Assembly (NCBI GenBank): GCA_030606585.1
Contig: JAUWGD010000017.1
Coordinates: 1-18,284, forward strand
Direction: 5' to 3'
DNA from: Dehalococcoidales bacterium
GTDB taxonomy: Bacteria; Chloroflexota; Dehalococcoidia; Dehalococcoidales; RBG-16-60-22
Length of the DNA stretch: 18,284 nucleotides
Shown piece after piece: positions 1 to 8,222 of this stretch. The notes below the pieces were generated by a model. That model made no database searches, was not told the DNA's origin, and was given only the letters and a program-made list of their open reading frames with translations. Within the stretch, counting starts at the first letter, position 1, and each line of letters starts with the position of its first letter. Position numbers and translations under genes: made by a program.

Positions 1-2
1 GC

Positions 3-509
3 GTGAAGTTAACTACCCGGTTAGATAAATTAGAAAGGTTCAACGATCGACTATCTGGCTGGTTTGAGCGGATAGGGATTGCCGGGCTTCTCCTGATAGT
101 GCTTATCACCACTGTTGACGTGGTTGGCGGAAAAATGTTTACCTGGCGGCTCCTCGGTGCGCTTGATGTTGTTATGGTTTCCCAGATTATAGCTATTGCG
201 TTTGCCAACGCTATCGCGTTGATTGTGGGCCGACATGTCCGGGTAGAGTTTGTTGTTACCAGGCTCCCACAGCGTGCTCAAGCGGTTATCGATAGCATTG
301 TTAACTTTTTAGGGCTGGGCCTCTTTATCTTGATTATCTGGCGCCTTATCGTATTAGGTTACTCCTTTCAATCCTCGGGAGAGACCACGGCGACAATTTA
401 TATACCCCTTTATCCTTTTGCTTACGCGATTGCCCTTGCCAGTATTCCCGTTTGTCTGGTGTTTTTAACGGGGCTGTTGAAATCATTAGCCATGGTGAGA
501 AAAAGATGA
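3..509 (+). CDS. dctQ: TRAP transporter small membrane subunit (DctQ family)
   Basis: Small permease subunit of a tripartite ATP-independent periplasmic (TRAP) transporter, which with the large subunit drives ion-coupled uptake of a carboxylate delivered by a periplasmic binding protein. The 168 residues match the usual family length and hold four hydrophobic segments at about 22-44, 52-76, 95-119 and 133-160. The family's polar stretch after TM1 (VDVVGGKMF) and the post-TM2 GRHVRVEFV motif are visible. The start used is the GTG at position 3; its ribosome site would lie outside the window, so a slightly earlier start cannot be excluded. It overlaps the large subunit by ATGA, indicating translational coupling. 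The binding protein (DctP) is probably just upstream. Substrate is not evident; the downstream acyl-CoA genes suggest an organic acid. Confidence 0.88.
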   Translation: MKLTTRLDKLERFNDRLSGWFERIGIAGLLLIVLITTVDVVGGKMFTWRLLGALDVVMVSQIIAIAFANAIALIVGRHVRVEFVVTRLPQRAQAVIDSIVNFLGLGLFILIIWRLIVLGYSFQSSGETTATIYIPLYPFAYAIALASIPVCLVFLTGLLKSLAMVRKR

Positions 510-1810
510 GCCCAGCTGTCACCGGCATTGCCGGCATCGTCGCTCTTGTCCTCCTCTTTCTCCTCAGGATGCCGGTTGCTTTCACCATGGCCCTGGTCGG
601 GCTTGCTGGCTTTATGTACCTGTCAGGCCCGCAGGCGGCATTTGGCCTTCTCTCCCGGGATATCTTCGACCAATTATCTTCTTACCCGCTATCCGTTATT
701 CCGATGTTCATCCTCATGGGTTCTTTCGCTTTTGCTTCGGGAATCAGCCGGAGACTTTACGATACGGCTTATACCTGGGTAGGGCAGTTTCGCGGCGGTC
801 TGACCATGGCTACCGTGCTTGCCTGCTCCGGTTTTTCCGCCATATGCGGTTCAACGGCAGCGACAGCGGCGACGATGGGCAAGGTAGCGCTTCCCGAGAT
901 GAAAAGGTATCACTACGATGATACCCTAGCCACCGGTACTGTCGCCGCCGCCGGTACGCTGGGTATTCTTATCCCCCCGAGTACCGTCCTTATTGTCTAC
1001 GGGCTGTTAATAGAGGAGTCTATAGGCAAACTGTTTGTCGCCGGGATACTGCCGGGGATACTTCTCAGTATATTTTTTGTCCTGACCGTCTTTTTTATTT
1101 GCCTGCGCAATCCTGCCCTCGGTCCCCCGGGAGTACCAACCACGTGGAGAGCCAAGCTAAGAGCGTCTACAGGGGTTATTGAGACGGGAGTTTTGTTCGC
1201 TCTGGCCATCGGGGGTTTATTTCTCGGCTGGTTCAGCCCCACTCAGGCAGGGGCGATTGGAGCCATCGGTGCTCTAATCATCGGTCTGGCAAGGCGAGAG
1301 CTTAGCTGGCGAAGTTTTGTGGAAGCCAGTAAGGACGGCTTGCGAACATCCTGTATGGTGATATTCATTGTTGCCGGGGCTACCATCTTCGGTCATTTCA
1401 TGGCCATATCCAGGATACCTTTCTTGCTGGTTGAATGGATAGAGGGGCTCCCTCTACCGACGATGGGCATTGTTGGGGTAATCGTCCTTATATTTTTCAT
1501 AGGTGGCTTCTTTATGGATGCCATGGCTCTCATCATTCTCCTCATCCCCATTATCTTCCCATTACTTACCTCCCTTGGTGTTGACCTGATATGGTTCGGG
1601 GTGATAGTAGTCCTGGTGGGCGAGATGGGTGTAATCACGCCGCCGGTAGGGGTAAATGTCTTTGTAATTAAAGGAATTGCCCCGGATATACCCATTGAGA
1701 CTATCTTTAAGGGGATATTTCCCTTCCTTGGCGCATTGATTATTTGTACGATTATACTAATAGCCTTTCCCCAGATTGCCACTTTCCTGCCGAGTTACAT
1801 CACCTATTAA
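506..1810 (+). CDS. dctM: TRAP transporter large membrane subunit (DctM family)
   Basis: Large permease subunit of the TRAP transporter, the ion-coupled translocation channel. I prefer the ATG at 506 over an in-frame start at 452: it overlaps the DctQ stop as ATGA, has GGTGAG just upstream, and gives 434 residues, close to the family norm, whereas the longer form would run deep into dctQ. Diagnostic motifs are RMPVAF near residue 21, the GGLTMATVLACSGFSAICGS region at 98-116, TAATMGKVALPEM at 120-132, and AAGTLGILIPPS at 148-159, which is highly conserved in DctM. About a dozen hydrophobic segments span the protein. Fused DctQM forms exist; here the two are separate. The gene is complete and followed by 191 non-coding bases, so it probably ends the transporter operon. 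Confidence 0.93.
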   Translation: MSPAVTGIAGIVALVLLFLLRMPVAFTMALVGLAGFMYLSGPQAAFGLLSRDIFDQLSSYPLSVIPMFILMGSFAFASGISRRLYDTAYTWVGQFRGGLTMATVLACSGFSAICGSTAATAATMGKVALPEMKRYHYDDTLATGTVAAAGTLGILIPPSTVLIVYGLLIEESIGKLFVAGILPGILLSIFFVLTVFFICLRNPALGPPGVPTTWRAKLRASTGVIETGVLFALAIGGLFLGWFSPTQAGAIGAIGALIIGLARRELSWRSFVEASKDGLRTSCMVIFIVAGATIFGHFMAISRIPFLLVEWIEGLPLPTMGIVGVIVLIFFIGGFFMDAMALIILLIPIIFPLLTSLGVDLIWFGVIVVLVGEMGVITPPVGVNVFVIKGIAPDIPIETIFKGIFPFLGALIICTIILIAFPQIATFLPSYITY

Positions 1811-1854
1811 ACCCCGGCTATTTTACGGCGTTACCCAATCGGGAACGTCATCAC

Positions 1855-1884
1855 TTTACGCTGCACTACGTTTTCTGATAAGAT
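1855..1884 (+). promoter_or_regulatory. possible sigma70-type promoter for the beta-oxidation cassette
   Basis: TTTACG (1855-1860) and TAAGAT (1879-1884) are separated by 18 bases and lie about 120 bases upstream of the thiolase start. The match to consensus is moderate and judged by eye only. Position supports it: it sits in the gap between the transporter pair and the first gene of the cassette. Confidence 0.3.
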
Positions 1885-1892
1885 ATACGTGG

Positions 1893-1935
1893 AAAACAGG
1901 TTCGCTTACCCGCATGCGTTTGCGGCGCCTGTTTT
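1893..1935 (+). promoter_or_regulatory. inverted repeat in the leader of the beta-oxidation cassette
   Basis: Perfect 8-base arms AAAACAGG (1893-1900) and CCTGTTTT (1928-1935) flank a 27-base interior. The stem can be extended by CGC/GCG with a two-base bulge, and the interior carries the palindrome CGCATGCG (1911-1918). It begins just after the possible promoter and ends 66 bases before the thiolase ATG. It could be an operator (TetR-type regulators often control such cassettes), a leader hairpin, or a weak terminator for the transporter. There is no following U-run, so a classical terminator is unlikely. Confidence 0.4.
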
Positions 1936-2001
1936 ACCACTGATACCCGTCAATAACTTCCACGACTGAAAAGGTAAGATTTAAGCAAAGGAGATGTTTG
2001 T

Positions 2002-3195
2002 ATGGCAGAGAAAAAGAAAGCCGTAATTGTCGGTGGAGGAACGAGCAAATTCGGAGTCAGGCAGGCCCATCTACTCGACATGGTTCAGGAGGCAATGAAA
2101 GCCTGCTCAGATGACATTCCCGCACTGAAACCCACGGATATAGATGGTCTCATCATTGCCACCACCATGGCAGGAAGACATTCCTCGGCGCTGAACACGG
2201 CCCCGCTGGTGGTGCACCGGCTGGGACTGAGTCCAACCGCCATCTGTATTCGCCTGGACACGCTGTGCGCCGGCTCTAACTCCGCTATTATCGTGGCCAA
2301 GGGCCTGGTGGAGAGCGGTATGGCCGAGGCAATCCTGGTAACCGGAGCGGAGAAGGTATATATGCCCCAGCGATGGGAGACCAACTATACCCAGTTGATG
2401 GTCAACGACCACGACTGGGATTCCGCTATGGGACTGGGAGTGCCGCCGCCTTTCTTCGCCATGATCGCCAAGATGCACATGAAACGCTACGGGACCACCA
2501 AGGAGCAAATGGCTGCCGTATCCGTCACCAACTATACCTACGGCGAAGGTCATACCAAAGGACACTTTGCCGGAAGGTCTTTAACCATCGAGGGTGCGCT
2601 GGAAGCCAGGATAATCGCCGACCCCTTCGGTCTTTATGATTGCTGCCCGCTTTCCGACGGCGCTTCGGCGGCTATCATAGCATCGGAAGAGAAAGCTAAA
2701 GAGCTGACGGACAGGCCGCCGGTATATGTTCGTGGCACGGGACAGCATGCTTCCCACAGCATGTCGGCCGGCTGGCCGGGGGAAACGCTTGCCGAATGGA
2801 CACATCTGAAAGTAGCCGCCGAAGTGGCTTTTAAGAATGCCAGGCTTACCCCTAAAGATATCGATGTCGCTCAGACGCACGATTGCTTCACAATTTCTGA
2901 AATTATCGAGCTTGAAGAGCTCGGTTTCTGTAAGAAGGGTGAGGGTGGCGACTTTGTCGCATCGGGCGCTATCGAAATTGATGGTGAAATTCCCACCAAT
3001 ACCGATGGCGGTCTGCTTGTCTACGGGCACCCCTTCGGCGCTTCCGGCGCCCGGCAGTCGCTGGAAATATGCAAGCAGCTACAGGGCAGGGCTATTCACC
3101 AGGTGAAAGACGCCGCCTTCGGTCTGGCGCACAACCTGAGCGGTACCTGTGCCCAGCATACCGTTGTTATCTACGGCAAAGAACCGGTTGATTAG
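2002..3195 (+). CDS. SCP-x-type thiolase (acyl-CoA acetyltransferase)
   Basis: Thiolase expected to cleave a 3-oxoacyl-CoA with CoA, releasing acetyl-CoA or another acyl-CoA, as the last beta-oxidation step. The 397 residues match the family. Visible active-site elements are nucleophilic Cys89 in DTLCAGSNSA, the His293-Asp294-Cys295 (HDCF) signature of the SCP-x/archaeal branch, His343 in the GHPFGASGARQ loop, and Cys383 near the C-terminus. Retention of Cys89 argues for a true thiolase rather than the related steroid side-chain aldolases, in which the catalytic cysteines are replaced. A strong AAAGGAGAT site (1988-1996 region) precedes the ATG. It is followed 33 bases later by its DUF35 partner, as in BbsA/BbsB (benzoylsuccinyl-CoA thiolase) and archaeal acetoacetyl-CoA thiolase systems. 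Chain-length or ring specificity cannot be read from the sequence. Confidence 0.9.
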   Translation: MAEKKKAVIVGGGTSKFGVRQAHLLDMVQEAMKACSDDIPALKPTDIDGLIIATTMAGRHSSALNTAPLVVHRLGLSPTAICIRLDTLCAGSNSAIIVAKGLVESGMAEAILVTGAEKVYMPQRWETNYTQLMVNDHDWDSAMGLGVPPPFFAMIAKMHMKRYGTTKEQMAAVSVTNYTYGEGHTKGHFAGRSLTIEGALEARIIADPFGLYDCCPLSDGASAAIIASEEKAKELTDRPPVYVRGTGQHASHSMSAGWPGETLAEWTHLKVAAEVAFKNARLTPKDIDVAQTHDCFTISEIIELEELGFCKKGEGGDFVASGAIEIDGEIPTNTDGGLLVYGHPFGASGARQSLEICKQLQGRAIHQVKDAAFGLAHNLSGTCAQHTVVIYGKEPVD

Positions 3196-3228
3196 AATGC
3201 ATCACAGTTTTACATAAGGAGAAAAGAA

Positions 3229-3741
3229 ATGGCTGATTTAGAGAAAGTAGATATTATCGGAACGCCCGCCCTGGACGGCACCTACATAGCAGAAATGGAT
3301 ATGTGGCCGTTCGAGTGCCAGGAATTCAACCGTATCTATCCGTTTTACGAAAATCTACGGGCAGGTAAATTTACCACCACCAAATGCCAGAAATGCGGTC
3401 ACATCGCTTATCCGCCCGGCGTAATATGCCCCAAGTGCTGGTCCGATGAACTGGAGTGGGTAGAACTGCCGCAAAAAGCCAGGATAGTTACCTTCACGGA
3501 AACTCAGGCAGGAGCCCCCATCGGCTTCCCGTCTCCGATAATAATGGCCTGGCTTAACTTCGGCGAAGGAGCCCCCCTCAAGCACCTGCTGGCTCGTATT
3601 ATCAACTGCAAAGAAGGTGAGCTTAAAGATGGAGACGAGGTGAAGTTCGTGGTCTTTGATGTTCCCTCTCACCCGATTGAGGTCAAGAAAGAAACCAAGA
3701 TATGCGACAGGGTTTACTATGCCTTTGAACCTGTAAAATAA
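3229..3741 (+). CDS. DUF35 zinc-ribbon/OB-fold thiolase partner protein
   Basis: 170-residue protein of the DUF35 (ChsH2/BbsA-like) family: an N-terminal helical hairpin, a rubredoxin-like zinc ribbon and a C-terminal OB fold. The ribbon is clear, with Cys53, Cys56, Cys67 and Cys70 (CxxC-x10-CxxC). The OB domain follows from about residue 80 (ARIVTFTET) to the end. Family members form stable complexes with SCP-x-type thiolases, aldolases or HMG-CoA synthase and help hold or channel the CoA thioester. Its position directly behind the thiolase gene, with its own AAGGAG site at 3216-3221, strongly suggests that this thiolase is its partner. The N-terminal 40 residues, which are acidic and aromatic, are the part most likely to contact the partner. 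No independent catalytic activity is expected. Confidence 0.87.
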   Translation: MADLEKVDIIGTPALDGTYIAEMDMWPFECQEFNRIYPFYENLRAGKFTTTKCQKCGHIAYPPGVICPKCWSDELEWVELPQKARIVTFTETQAGAPIGFPSPIIMAWLNFGEGAPLKHLLARIINCKEGELKDGDEVKFVVFDVPSHPIEVKKETKICDRVYYAFEPVK

Positions 3742-3789
3742 ACGGTTTTACCGACCGCGATATAATCCGACGGAAAGGGGCTGTGATTC

Positions 3790-5778
3790 ATGAAAGAGAT
3801 AAAGAATGTCACCGTGCTCGGGGCGGGTGGTATGGGTGCGCAGATTGGCGCCCTGGCCGCCGAAGCCGGTTACAGTGTAAAACTACGTGATATCGAGGAT
3901 AAATTCCTTAAAAATGGCCGTAAAATAATAGAGGCCAACTACGATAGAAGAATCAGCCGGGGCCGCCTGACGGAAGATGCCAAGAAGGACTACCTGAGCC
4001 GGATGACCTTCCTCGTCGACCTTAAAGAGGCGGTCAAGGATGCCGATATTATTATCGAAGCGGTGCCGGAGATAATGGATCTGAAAAAGAGCGTTCTGAA
4101 AGAAGTCACGGCTTTATGTCCCGACGATTGCGTTTTTGCGACGAATACATCTTCGTTAAGCATCGCCGAAATGTCCGAGGCTGGCAAAAGACCGGAAATG
4201 GTCGTAGGTACGCACTATTTCAACCCACCCCATCGCATGACCCTGCTGGAAATCGTGCACGGAGAGAATACCAGTGAGGAAGCCATCAAGATAGCCGAGA
4301 AGGTAGCTATAGCCATGGGACGGGCCGTCGTCCATGTTAAAGACGTCCCGGGTTTCGTCGCCAACAGGATATTCTGCAACATGTCCAACGAGGCTGACTG
4401 GGCGCTGGCGCAGGGTGAAGCTAAAAGTCCCTTCGAGGTAGATTCGGCGATAAAGTATAAGCTGGGCCTGCCGATGGGCATGCTCGAGCTTCAGGACGCG
4501 CTCGGCGGCGGTTCCGTCGATACGCAGTTTCACGTCATGGAGTACTTCGGTGAGACGATGGGTAAGAGCTACGGCCCCGCTCCCGTACTCACCAAGCTCT
4601 TTAAAGAAGGAAATTACGGTAAAAAGACCGGCAAGGGATACTATGACTGGTCGGAAGGCAATACCAATGAAATACCCATGAATGCCGGCTATAACTTTGA
4701 CCCTATAAGGGTGCTGGCGACCGCCGTTAACGAGGCGGCCAAGCTCATTGAAATAGACGCTACTACCCGCGATGAAATCGACACCGCCGTTCTATTGGGA
4801 CTGAACTACCCGCGCGGCATACTCAGAATGGCTGACAGCACCGGACTGGACAAGATATTAGACGAACTGAACCGGCTTTATAATAAATACAATAAAGAGG
4901 ATAGATATAAAGCCTCTCCCGTCATAACCAGGCTCGTGAAGCAGGGGAAGCTGGGGCGGAAGAGCGGTGAAGGATTTTACACCTACGGACCGGGCGAATA
5001 TGAGTTCGTTATCCTGGATATAAACAACGAGACCAGGGTAGCCAGATTGATTCTGAATCGACCCAACCGCGCCAACGCCTTTAACGCCGACTTCATGACG
5101 GAGATTGATAAAGCCCTGACTGAACTTGAGAAAGACGAAAATGTGAGGTGTATCGTTATCACCGGGGCCGGCGCCAATTTCTGCGGCGGCGCCGATGTTT
5201 CGGCGTTCGCCACCGGTCAGGTGAATGACGCCTTCAACTTCAGCGAAGCCCCCCACGATGTATTTTCCAGAATCGAAACCTATCCCAAGCCGGTAATCGC
5301 CGCCATCAACGGCGCGGCGATGGGCGGGGGACTGGAACTCGCCCTGGCCTGCGATATCAGAGTAATGAATACAACGGCGCAGCTCCGTCTTCCCGAACTG
5401 ACCCTGGGTCTGCTTCCCGGAGCGGGCGCCACGCAGCGTGTGGGGCGTTTGATTGGGTGGGCACGGGCTAAAGAGATGGTGCTGCTGGCCGACCCCGTCA
5501 TGGCGGAGAAAGCCCTCGACTGGGGACTGGTGAACTTCACCGCCGAACCAGACAAATTCGAATCTCTGGTGGATGAAATAGCTGCCAGGCTGGCGAACGG
5601 AGCTCCGTTAGCCCAGAAGCTGGCTAAAGGGTTGATGTACTACGGCGCCCAGGCCGACCAGCGTACGGCACTGTACCTCGAGGCGGCAATATCCGGGGAT
5701 ATCGCCCTGACCAAAGACTTGAACGAAGGCCTGACGTCCATGAACTACCGGCGTTCACCCAAATTCTCCGGTAAGTAA
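3790..5778 (+). CDS. 3-hydroxyacyl-CoA dehydrogenase / enoyl-CoA hydratase fusion
   Basis: Bifunctional enzyme for hydration of a 2-enoyl-CoA and NAD-dependent oxidation of the 3-hydroxyacyl-CoA. Order is dehydrogenase first, the reverse of FadB/FadJ: NAD-binding Rossmann domain (about 5-187, GAGGMG at 11-16 and Asp34 at the end of strand 2, indicating NAD), two dehydrogenase C-terminal domains (about 188-290 and 303-400), then a crotonase domain (about 405-662). Catalytic His142 (GTHYFNPP) and Glu154 of the dehydrogenase dyad are present. In the crotonase half, Glu516 (GGGLELALACDI) and Glu536 (LPELTLG) correspond to the two hydratase glutamates, so both activities should be intact. The same architecture is known in archaea, including the crotonyl-CoA hydratase/3-hydroxybutyryl-CoA dehydrogenase of autotrophic Crenarchaeota. 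AAAGGGG precedes the ATG, and the next gene begins 12 bases after the stop. Confidence 0.93.
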   Translation: MKEIKNVTVLGAGGMGAQIGALAAEAGYSVKLRDIEDKFLKNGRKIIEANYDRRISRGRLTEDAKKDYLSRMTFLVDLKEAVKDADIIIEAVPEIMDLKKSVLKEVTALCPDDCVFATNTSSLSIAEMSEAGKRPEMVVGTHYFNPPHRMTLLEIVHGENTSEEAIKIAEKVAIAMGRAVVHVKDVPGFVANRIFCNMSNEADWALAQGEAKSPFEVDSAIKYKLGLPMGMLELQDALGGGSVDTQFHVMEYFGETMGKSYGPAPVLTKLFKEGNYGKKTGKGYYDWSEGNTNEIPMNAGYNFDPIRVLATAVNEAAKLIEIDATTRDEIDTAVLLGLNYPRGILRMADSTGLDKILDELNRLYNKYNKEDRYKASPVITRLVKQGKLGRKSGEGFYTYGPGEYEFVILDINNETRVARLILNRPNRANAFNADFMTEIDKALTELEKDENVRCIVITGAGANFCGGADVSAFATGQVNDAFNFSEAPHDVFSRIETYPKPVIAAINGAAMGGGLELALACDIRVMNTTAQLRLPELTLGLLPGAGATQRVGRLIGWARAKEMVLLADPVMAEKALDWGLVNFTAEPDKFESLVDEIAARLANGAPLAQKLAKGLMYYGAQADQRTALYLEAAISGDIALTKDLNEGLTSMNYRRSPKFSGK

Positions 5779-5790
5779 GGGGCATTTATA

Positions 5791-6969
5791 GTGGAATTCA
5801 CTCTCACGCCTGAAGAAGAGGCTTTCCGTAAAGAGGTAGCCGCATTCCTGGAAAAGGAAGTACCTCAGGAATATCGGGAAAAACGGCTGACCTTCTTCGA
5901 TATGTCCGCTCAGTCCGACTGGATACAGGTACACCGGGCGATGGCGGAGAAGCTAGGGGCAAAGGGGTGGATATCCAAACACTGGCCCAGGGAATACGGT
6001 GGTCAGGATGCCTCGCCGTTTCACCGCCTTATTCTCAGGGAAGAACTGACCCGGTATCACTCGCCGGGATATGACTCCATCGGCGCCGGTATCGTCGCTC
6101 CGGCCCTCATGCTCAAGGGCACCGAGGAACAGAAAAAGCAACACCTGCCGGGAATAGCCTCCGGCAAGGTAATCTGGTGTGAAACTCTCAGCGAGCCGGG
6201 ACACGGCTCCGACCTGGCTTCCATAGAAGTATTCGCCAAAGAAGAGCCGGACTGTTTCGTTGTCAACGGGCAGAAGATATGGACGACCAACGGACACCTT
6301 GCCGACTGGAATGCCCTGGTAGTCAGGACCGACCGCAACGCCGAACCGAACTACCGCGGAATTACCTTTTTCCTGCTGGACATGAAAACGCCGGGGATAA
6401 CGGTCAATCCCGTCATTAATATGGCCGGGCACCACGATTTCAACGAAGTCTTCTTCGATGATGTCCGTATTCCCAAGGAAAATATCGTCGGCGGCTTGAA
6501 CAAGGGCTTTTACGTGGTCATGTCATTGCTGGACTACGAACGCACCACCGACCCCGTTTATGCCATAGCGGATGTTTACCTTAACGACCTGGCTGAATAC
6601 GCGCGGGACAATAATCTTCTCGACCATATTATGAATCACCGTATCGCCCAGTTGAAAACCGAGTGCGAGATAGCGCGCCTGTTTCATTATCGCGTAACCT
6701 GGATGCAGAGCCGGGACATGGTGCCGAATACCGAGTCAGCCATGAGCAAGATGGTCAGCTTCGAGCTTCTCCAGCGGGTCGCCGAGTTCGGCATGGAGTT
6801 GACGGGTCAGTACAGCCAGCTCGCCGAGGACTCAGCACGCGTGCCCATGTACGGCAGGATACCTTCCTGTTACCTTCGCTCTTTCGGTCACAGTCTGGAG
6901 CAGGGCACTTCCGAGATAGACAAAGACGTAATCGCCCAGCGGGGACTGGGCCTGCCGCGACTGCGATAA
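5791..6969 (+). CDS. acyl-CoA dehydrogenase, probable catalytic subunit of a heteromeric enzyme
   Basis: FAD-dependent acyl-CoA dehydrogenase subunit of 392 residues, expected to form the alpha,beta double bond of an acyl-CoA. The N-terminal helical domain, middle beta domain (LSEPGHGSDLASI at 133-145; IWTTNG at 163-168) and C-terminal GTSEI...GLGLPR motif (372-389) are typical. The catalytic base appears to be Glu250 in LLDYER, the position used by isovaleryl-CoA dehydrogenase; the alternative MCAD-type position, just before GTS, is Gln371. The RxxFGxPI-xxFQ FAD-contact motif expected around 270-290 is missing, but the next gene has it. This complementary pattern matches heterotetrameric alpha2beta2 enzymes such as mycobacterial ChsE4-ChsE5. 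GTG start with TAAGGGG overlapping the preceding stop; 18 bases to the partner gene. Confidence 0.88.
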   Translation: MEFTLTPEEEAFRKEVAAFLEKEVPQEYREKRLTFFDMSAQSDWIQVHRAMAEKLGAKGWISKHWPREYGGQDASPFHRLILREELTRYHSPGYDSIGAGIVAPALMLKGTEEQKKQHLPGIASGKVIWCETLSEPGHGSDLASIEVFAKEEPDCFVVNGQKIWTTNGHLADWNALVVRTDRNAEPNYRGITFFLLDMKTPGITVNPVINMAGHHDFNEVFFDDVRIPKENIVGGLNKGFYVVMSLLDYERTTDPVYAIADVYLNDLAEYARDNNLLDHIMNHRIAQLKTECEIARLFHYRVTWMQSRDMVPNTESAMSKMVSFELLQRVAEFGMELTGQYSQLAEDSARVPMYGRIPSCYLRSFGHSLEQGTSEIDKDVIAQRGLGLPRLR

Positions 6970-6987
6970 TATTTACGGAGGATAATC

Positions 6988-8112
6988 GTGGATTTTGCTC
7001 TTAACGAGCAGCAGGAAATGATGCAGACACTGGCCAGGGACTTCCTGACCGGTGAATACTCCGATAAAGTCCTGAGGGCAATGGCCGCAGATGAAAAGGG
7101 TTATACGCCCGAACTGTGGCAAAAGCTGGCGGAGATGAACCTGCTGGGACTCTCCATTCCGGAGGAGTACGGAGGGGTGGGCGACTTCCTGGATTTAATC
7201 GTAGTATTGGAAGAGATGGGGCGCGCCTGCTTTATCGGTCCCTTTTTCTCCAGTACTGTCCTGGGTGCTTCTGCCATCATCGAGGCCGGCAGCGAAGAGC
7301 AGAAGCAGGAATACCTGCCCGGTATTGCCGAAGGCAGGATAATTGTCACGCTTGCTCTGACCGAAACATCAGCGAAATACACCCCCGACGCTATTCAGAC
7401 GAAGGCAACGCGAAAGGACAACGACTTTATTATCAACGGGACGAAACTCTTCGTGACCGATGCAAACGTAGCTGATTACCTGATTTGTGTCGCCAGAACC
7501 AGGGAAACAGATAATCCTCAAAATGGCATATCCCTGTTTATGATTGACCGGAAAATGCCTGGAGTAAGCTGCAAGTCCCTTAAAACGATATCCGGCGACA
7601 AGCAGGCCGAAGTGGCTTTCGATAATGTTAAGGTGTCCGGGGACAATGTCCTCGGAGAGATAGACAAAGGCTGGCCTGTTGTGGAAAAGGTACTTCAAAA
7701 GGCTAATACAGCCAGGTGCGCCGAGATGGTAGGTTTAGCCCAGCAGGCTTTGAATATATCGCTGGACTATGCTAAAGAAAGGATAGCCTTCGGGCATCCT
7801 ATTGGGGCTTTCCAGAGCATTCAGCACCGCTGCGCCGATATGCTCATCGATGTTGATGGTTCAAGATTCGCCACATACCAGGCCGCCTGGAGAATAAACG
7901 AGGGGCTGCCGGCCGCCGGCGAGGTAGCCATAGCCAAAGCCTGGGTAAGCCAGGCCTGCCGTAGAGTAATGAACTCGGCTCACCAGGTGCACGGCGCCAT
8001 CGGCTTTACGGAAGACCATATCCTGCCTTTCTATACCAAGAAGGCCAGATACAGCGAGTTCAGCTTCGGAGGCGTTGATTATCACCTGGAACAGCTTTCG
8101 ACGTATTCCTGA
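6988..8112 (+). CDS. acyl-CoA dehydrogenase, probable FAD-motif partner subunit
   Basis: Second acyl-CoA dehydrogenase-like subunit, 374 residues. It has the FAD-contact motif that the upstream subunit lacks: Arg265, Phe268-Gly269, Pro271-Ile272, Gln276 and His280 (ERIAFGHPIGAFQSIQH). The catalytic base seems absent: the isovaleryl-CoA-dehydrogenase position holds Ala242 (ANTARCAEM), and the C-terminus (YHLEQLSTYS) lacks the Glu-Gly-Thr-Ser element. The QVHGAIGFTEDH motif (333-343), common in this subfamily, is intact. In alpha2beta2 family members the FAD and substrate site form at the interface and only one subunit supplies the glutamate, so this protein is probably the beta partner of the preceding gene. 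GTG start with a strong ACGGAGGAT site (6976-6984). Confidence 0.87.
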   Translation: MDFALNEQQEMMQTLARDFLTGEYSDKVLRAMAADEKGYTPELWQKLAEMNLLGLSIPEEYGGVGDFLDLIVVLEEMGRACFIGPFFSSTVLGASAIIEAGSEEQKQEYLPGIAEGRIIVTLALTETSAKYTPDAIQTKATRKDNDFIINGTKLFVTDANVADYLICVARTRETDNPQNGISLFMIDRKMPGVSCKSLKTISGDKQAEVAFDNVKVSGDNVLGEIDKGWPVVEKVLQKANTARCAEMVGLAQQALNISLDYAKERIAFGHPIGAFQSIQHRCADMLIDVDGSRFATYQAAWRINEGLPAAGEVAIAKAWVSQACRRVMNSAHQVHGAIGFTEDHILPFYTKKARYSEFSFGGVDYHLEQLSTYS

Positions 8113-8222
8113 TATACCATAATATACTCTAAAACCTGGTAATTACACTGCACGTAATTTCGTAACACTTCCTGGTAGGCTGCTTTGAAGTAATCAGCTT
8201 CCACGTGGTAAGATTGTGAACG
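8113..8222 (+). promoter_or_regulatory. intergenic leader before the RACo-like gene
   Basis: This 110-base gap is larger than the 12-48 bases between the other genes of the cassette and may hold its own promoter. A -10-like TATACT lies at 8123-8128, without a convincing -35. The palindrome CCACGTGG (8201-8208) sits 14 bases before the start codon, and CCTGGTA occurs twice in the gap. No strong ribosome site is visible; GGTAAGA (8207-8213) is the best candidate. Confidence 0.25.

Noticed and set aside
452..505. Upstream in-frame extension of the DctM gene
   Set aside because: It would overlap dctQ by 58 bases and add 18 residues not expected in DctM; the ATGA overlap start at 506 fits better.
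1893..1935. Rho-independent terminator for the TRAP genes
   Set aside because: The hairpin has a long interior, and the base run after it is not a U tract; an operator or leader role is at least as likely.
2002..3741. Steroid side-chain aldolase pair (Ltp2/ChsH2-like) instead of a thiolase pair
   Set aside because: The first protein keeps the thiolase nucleophile Cys89 and the catalytic histidines, which aldolase-type homologues have lost.
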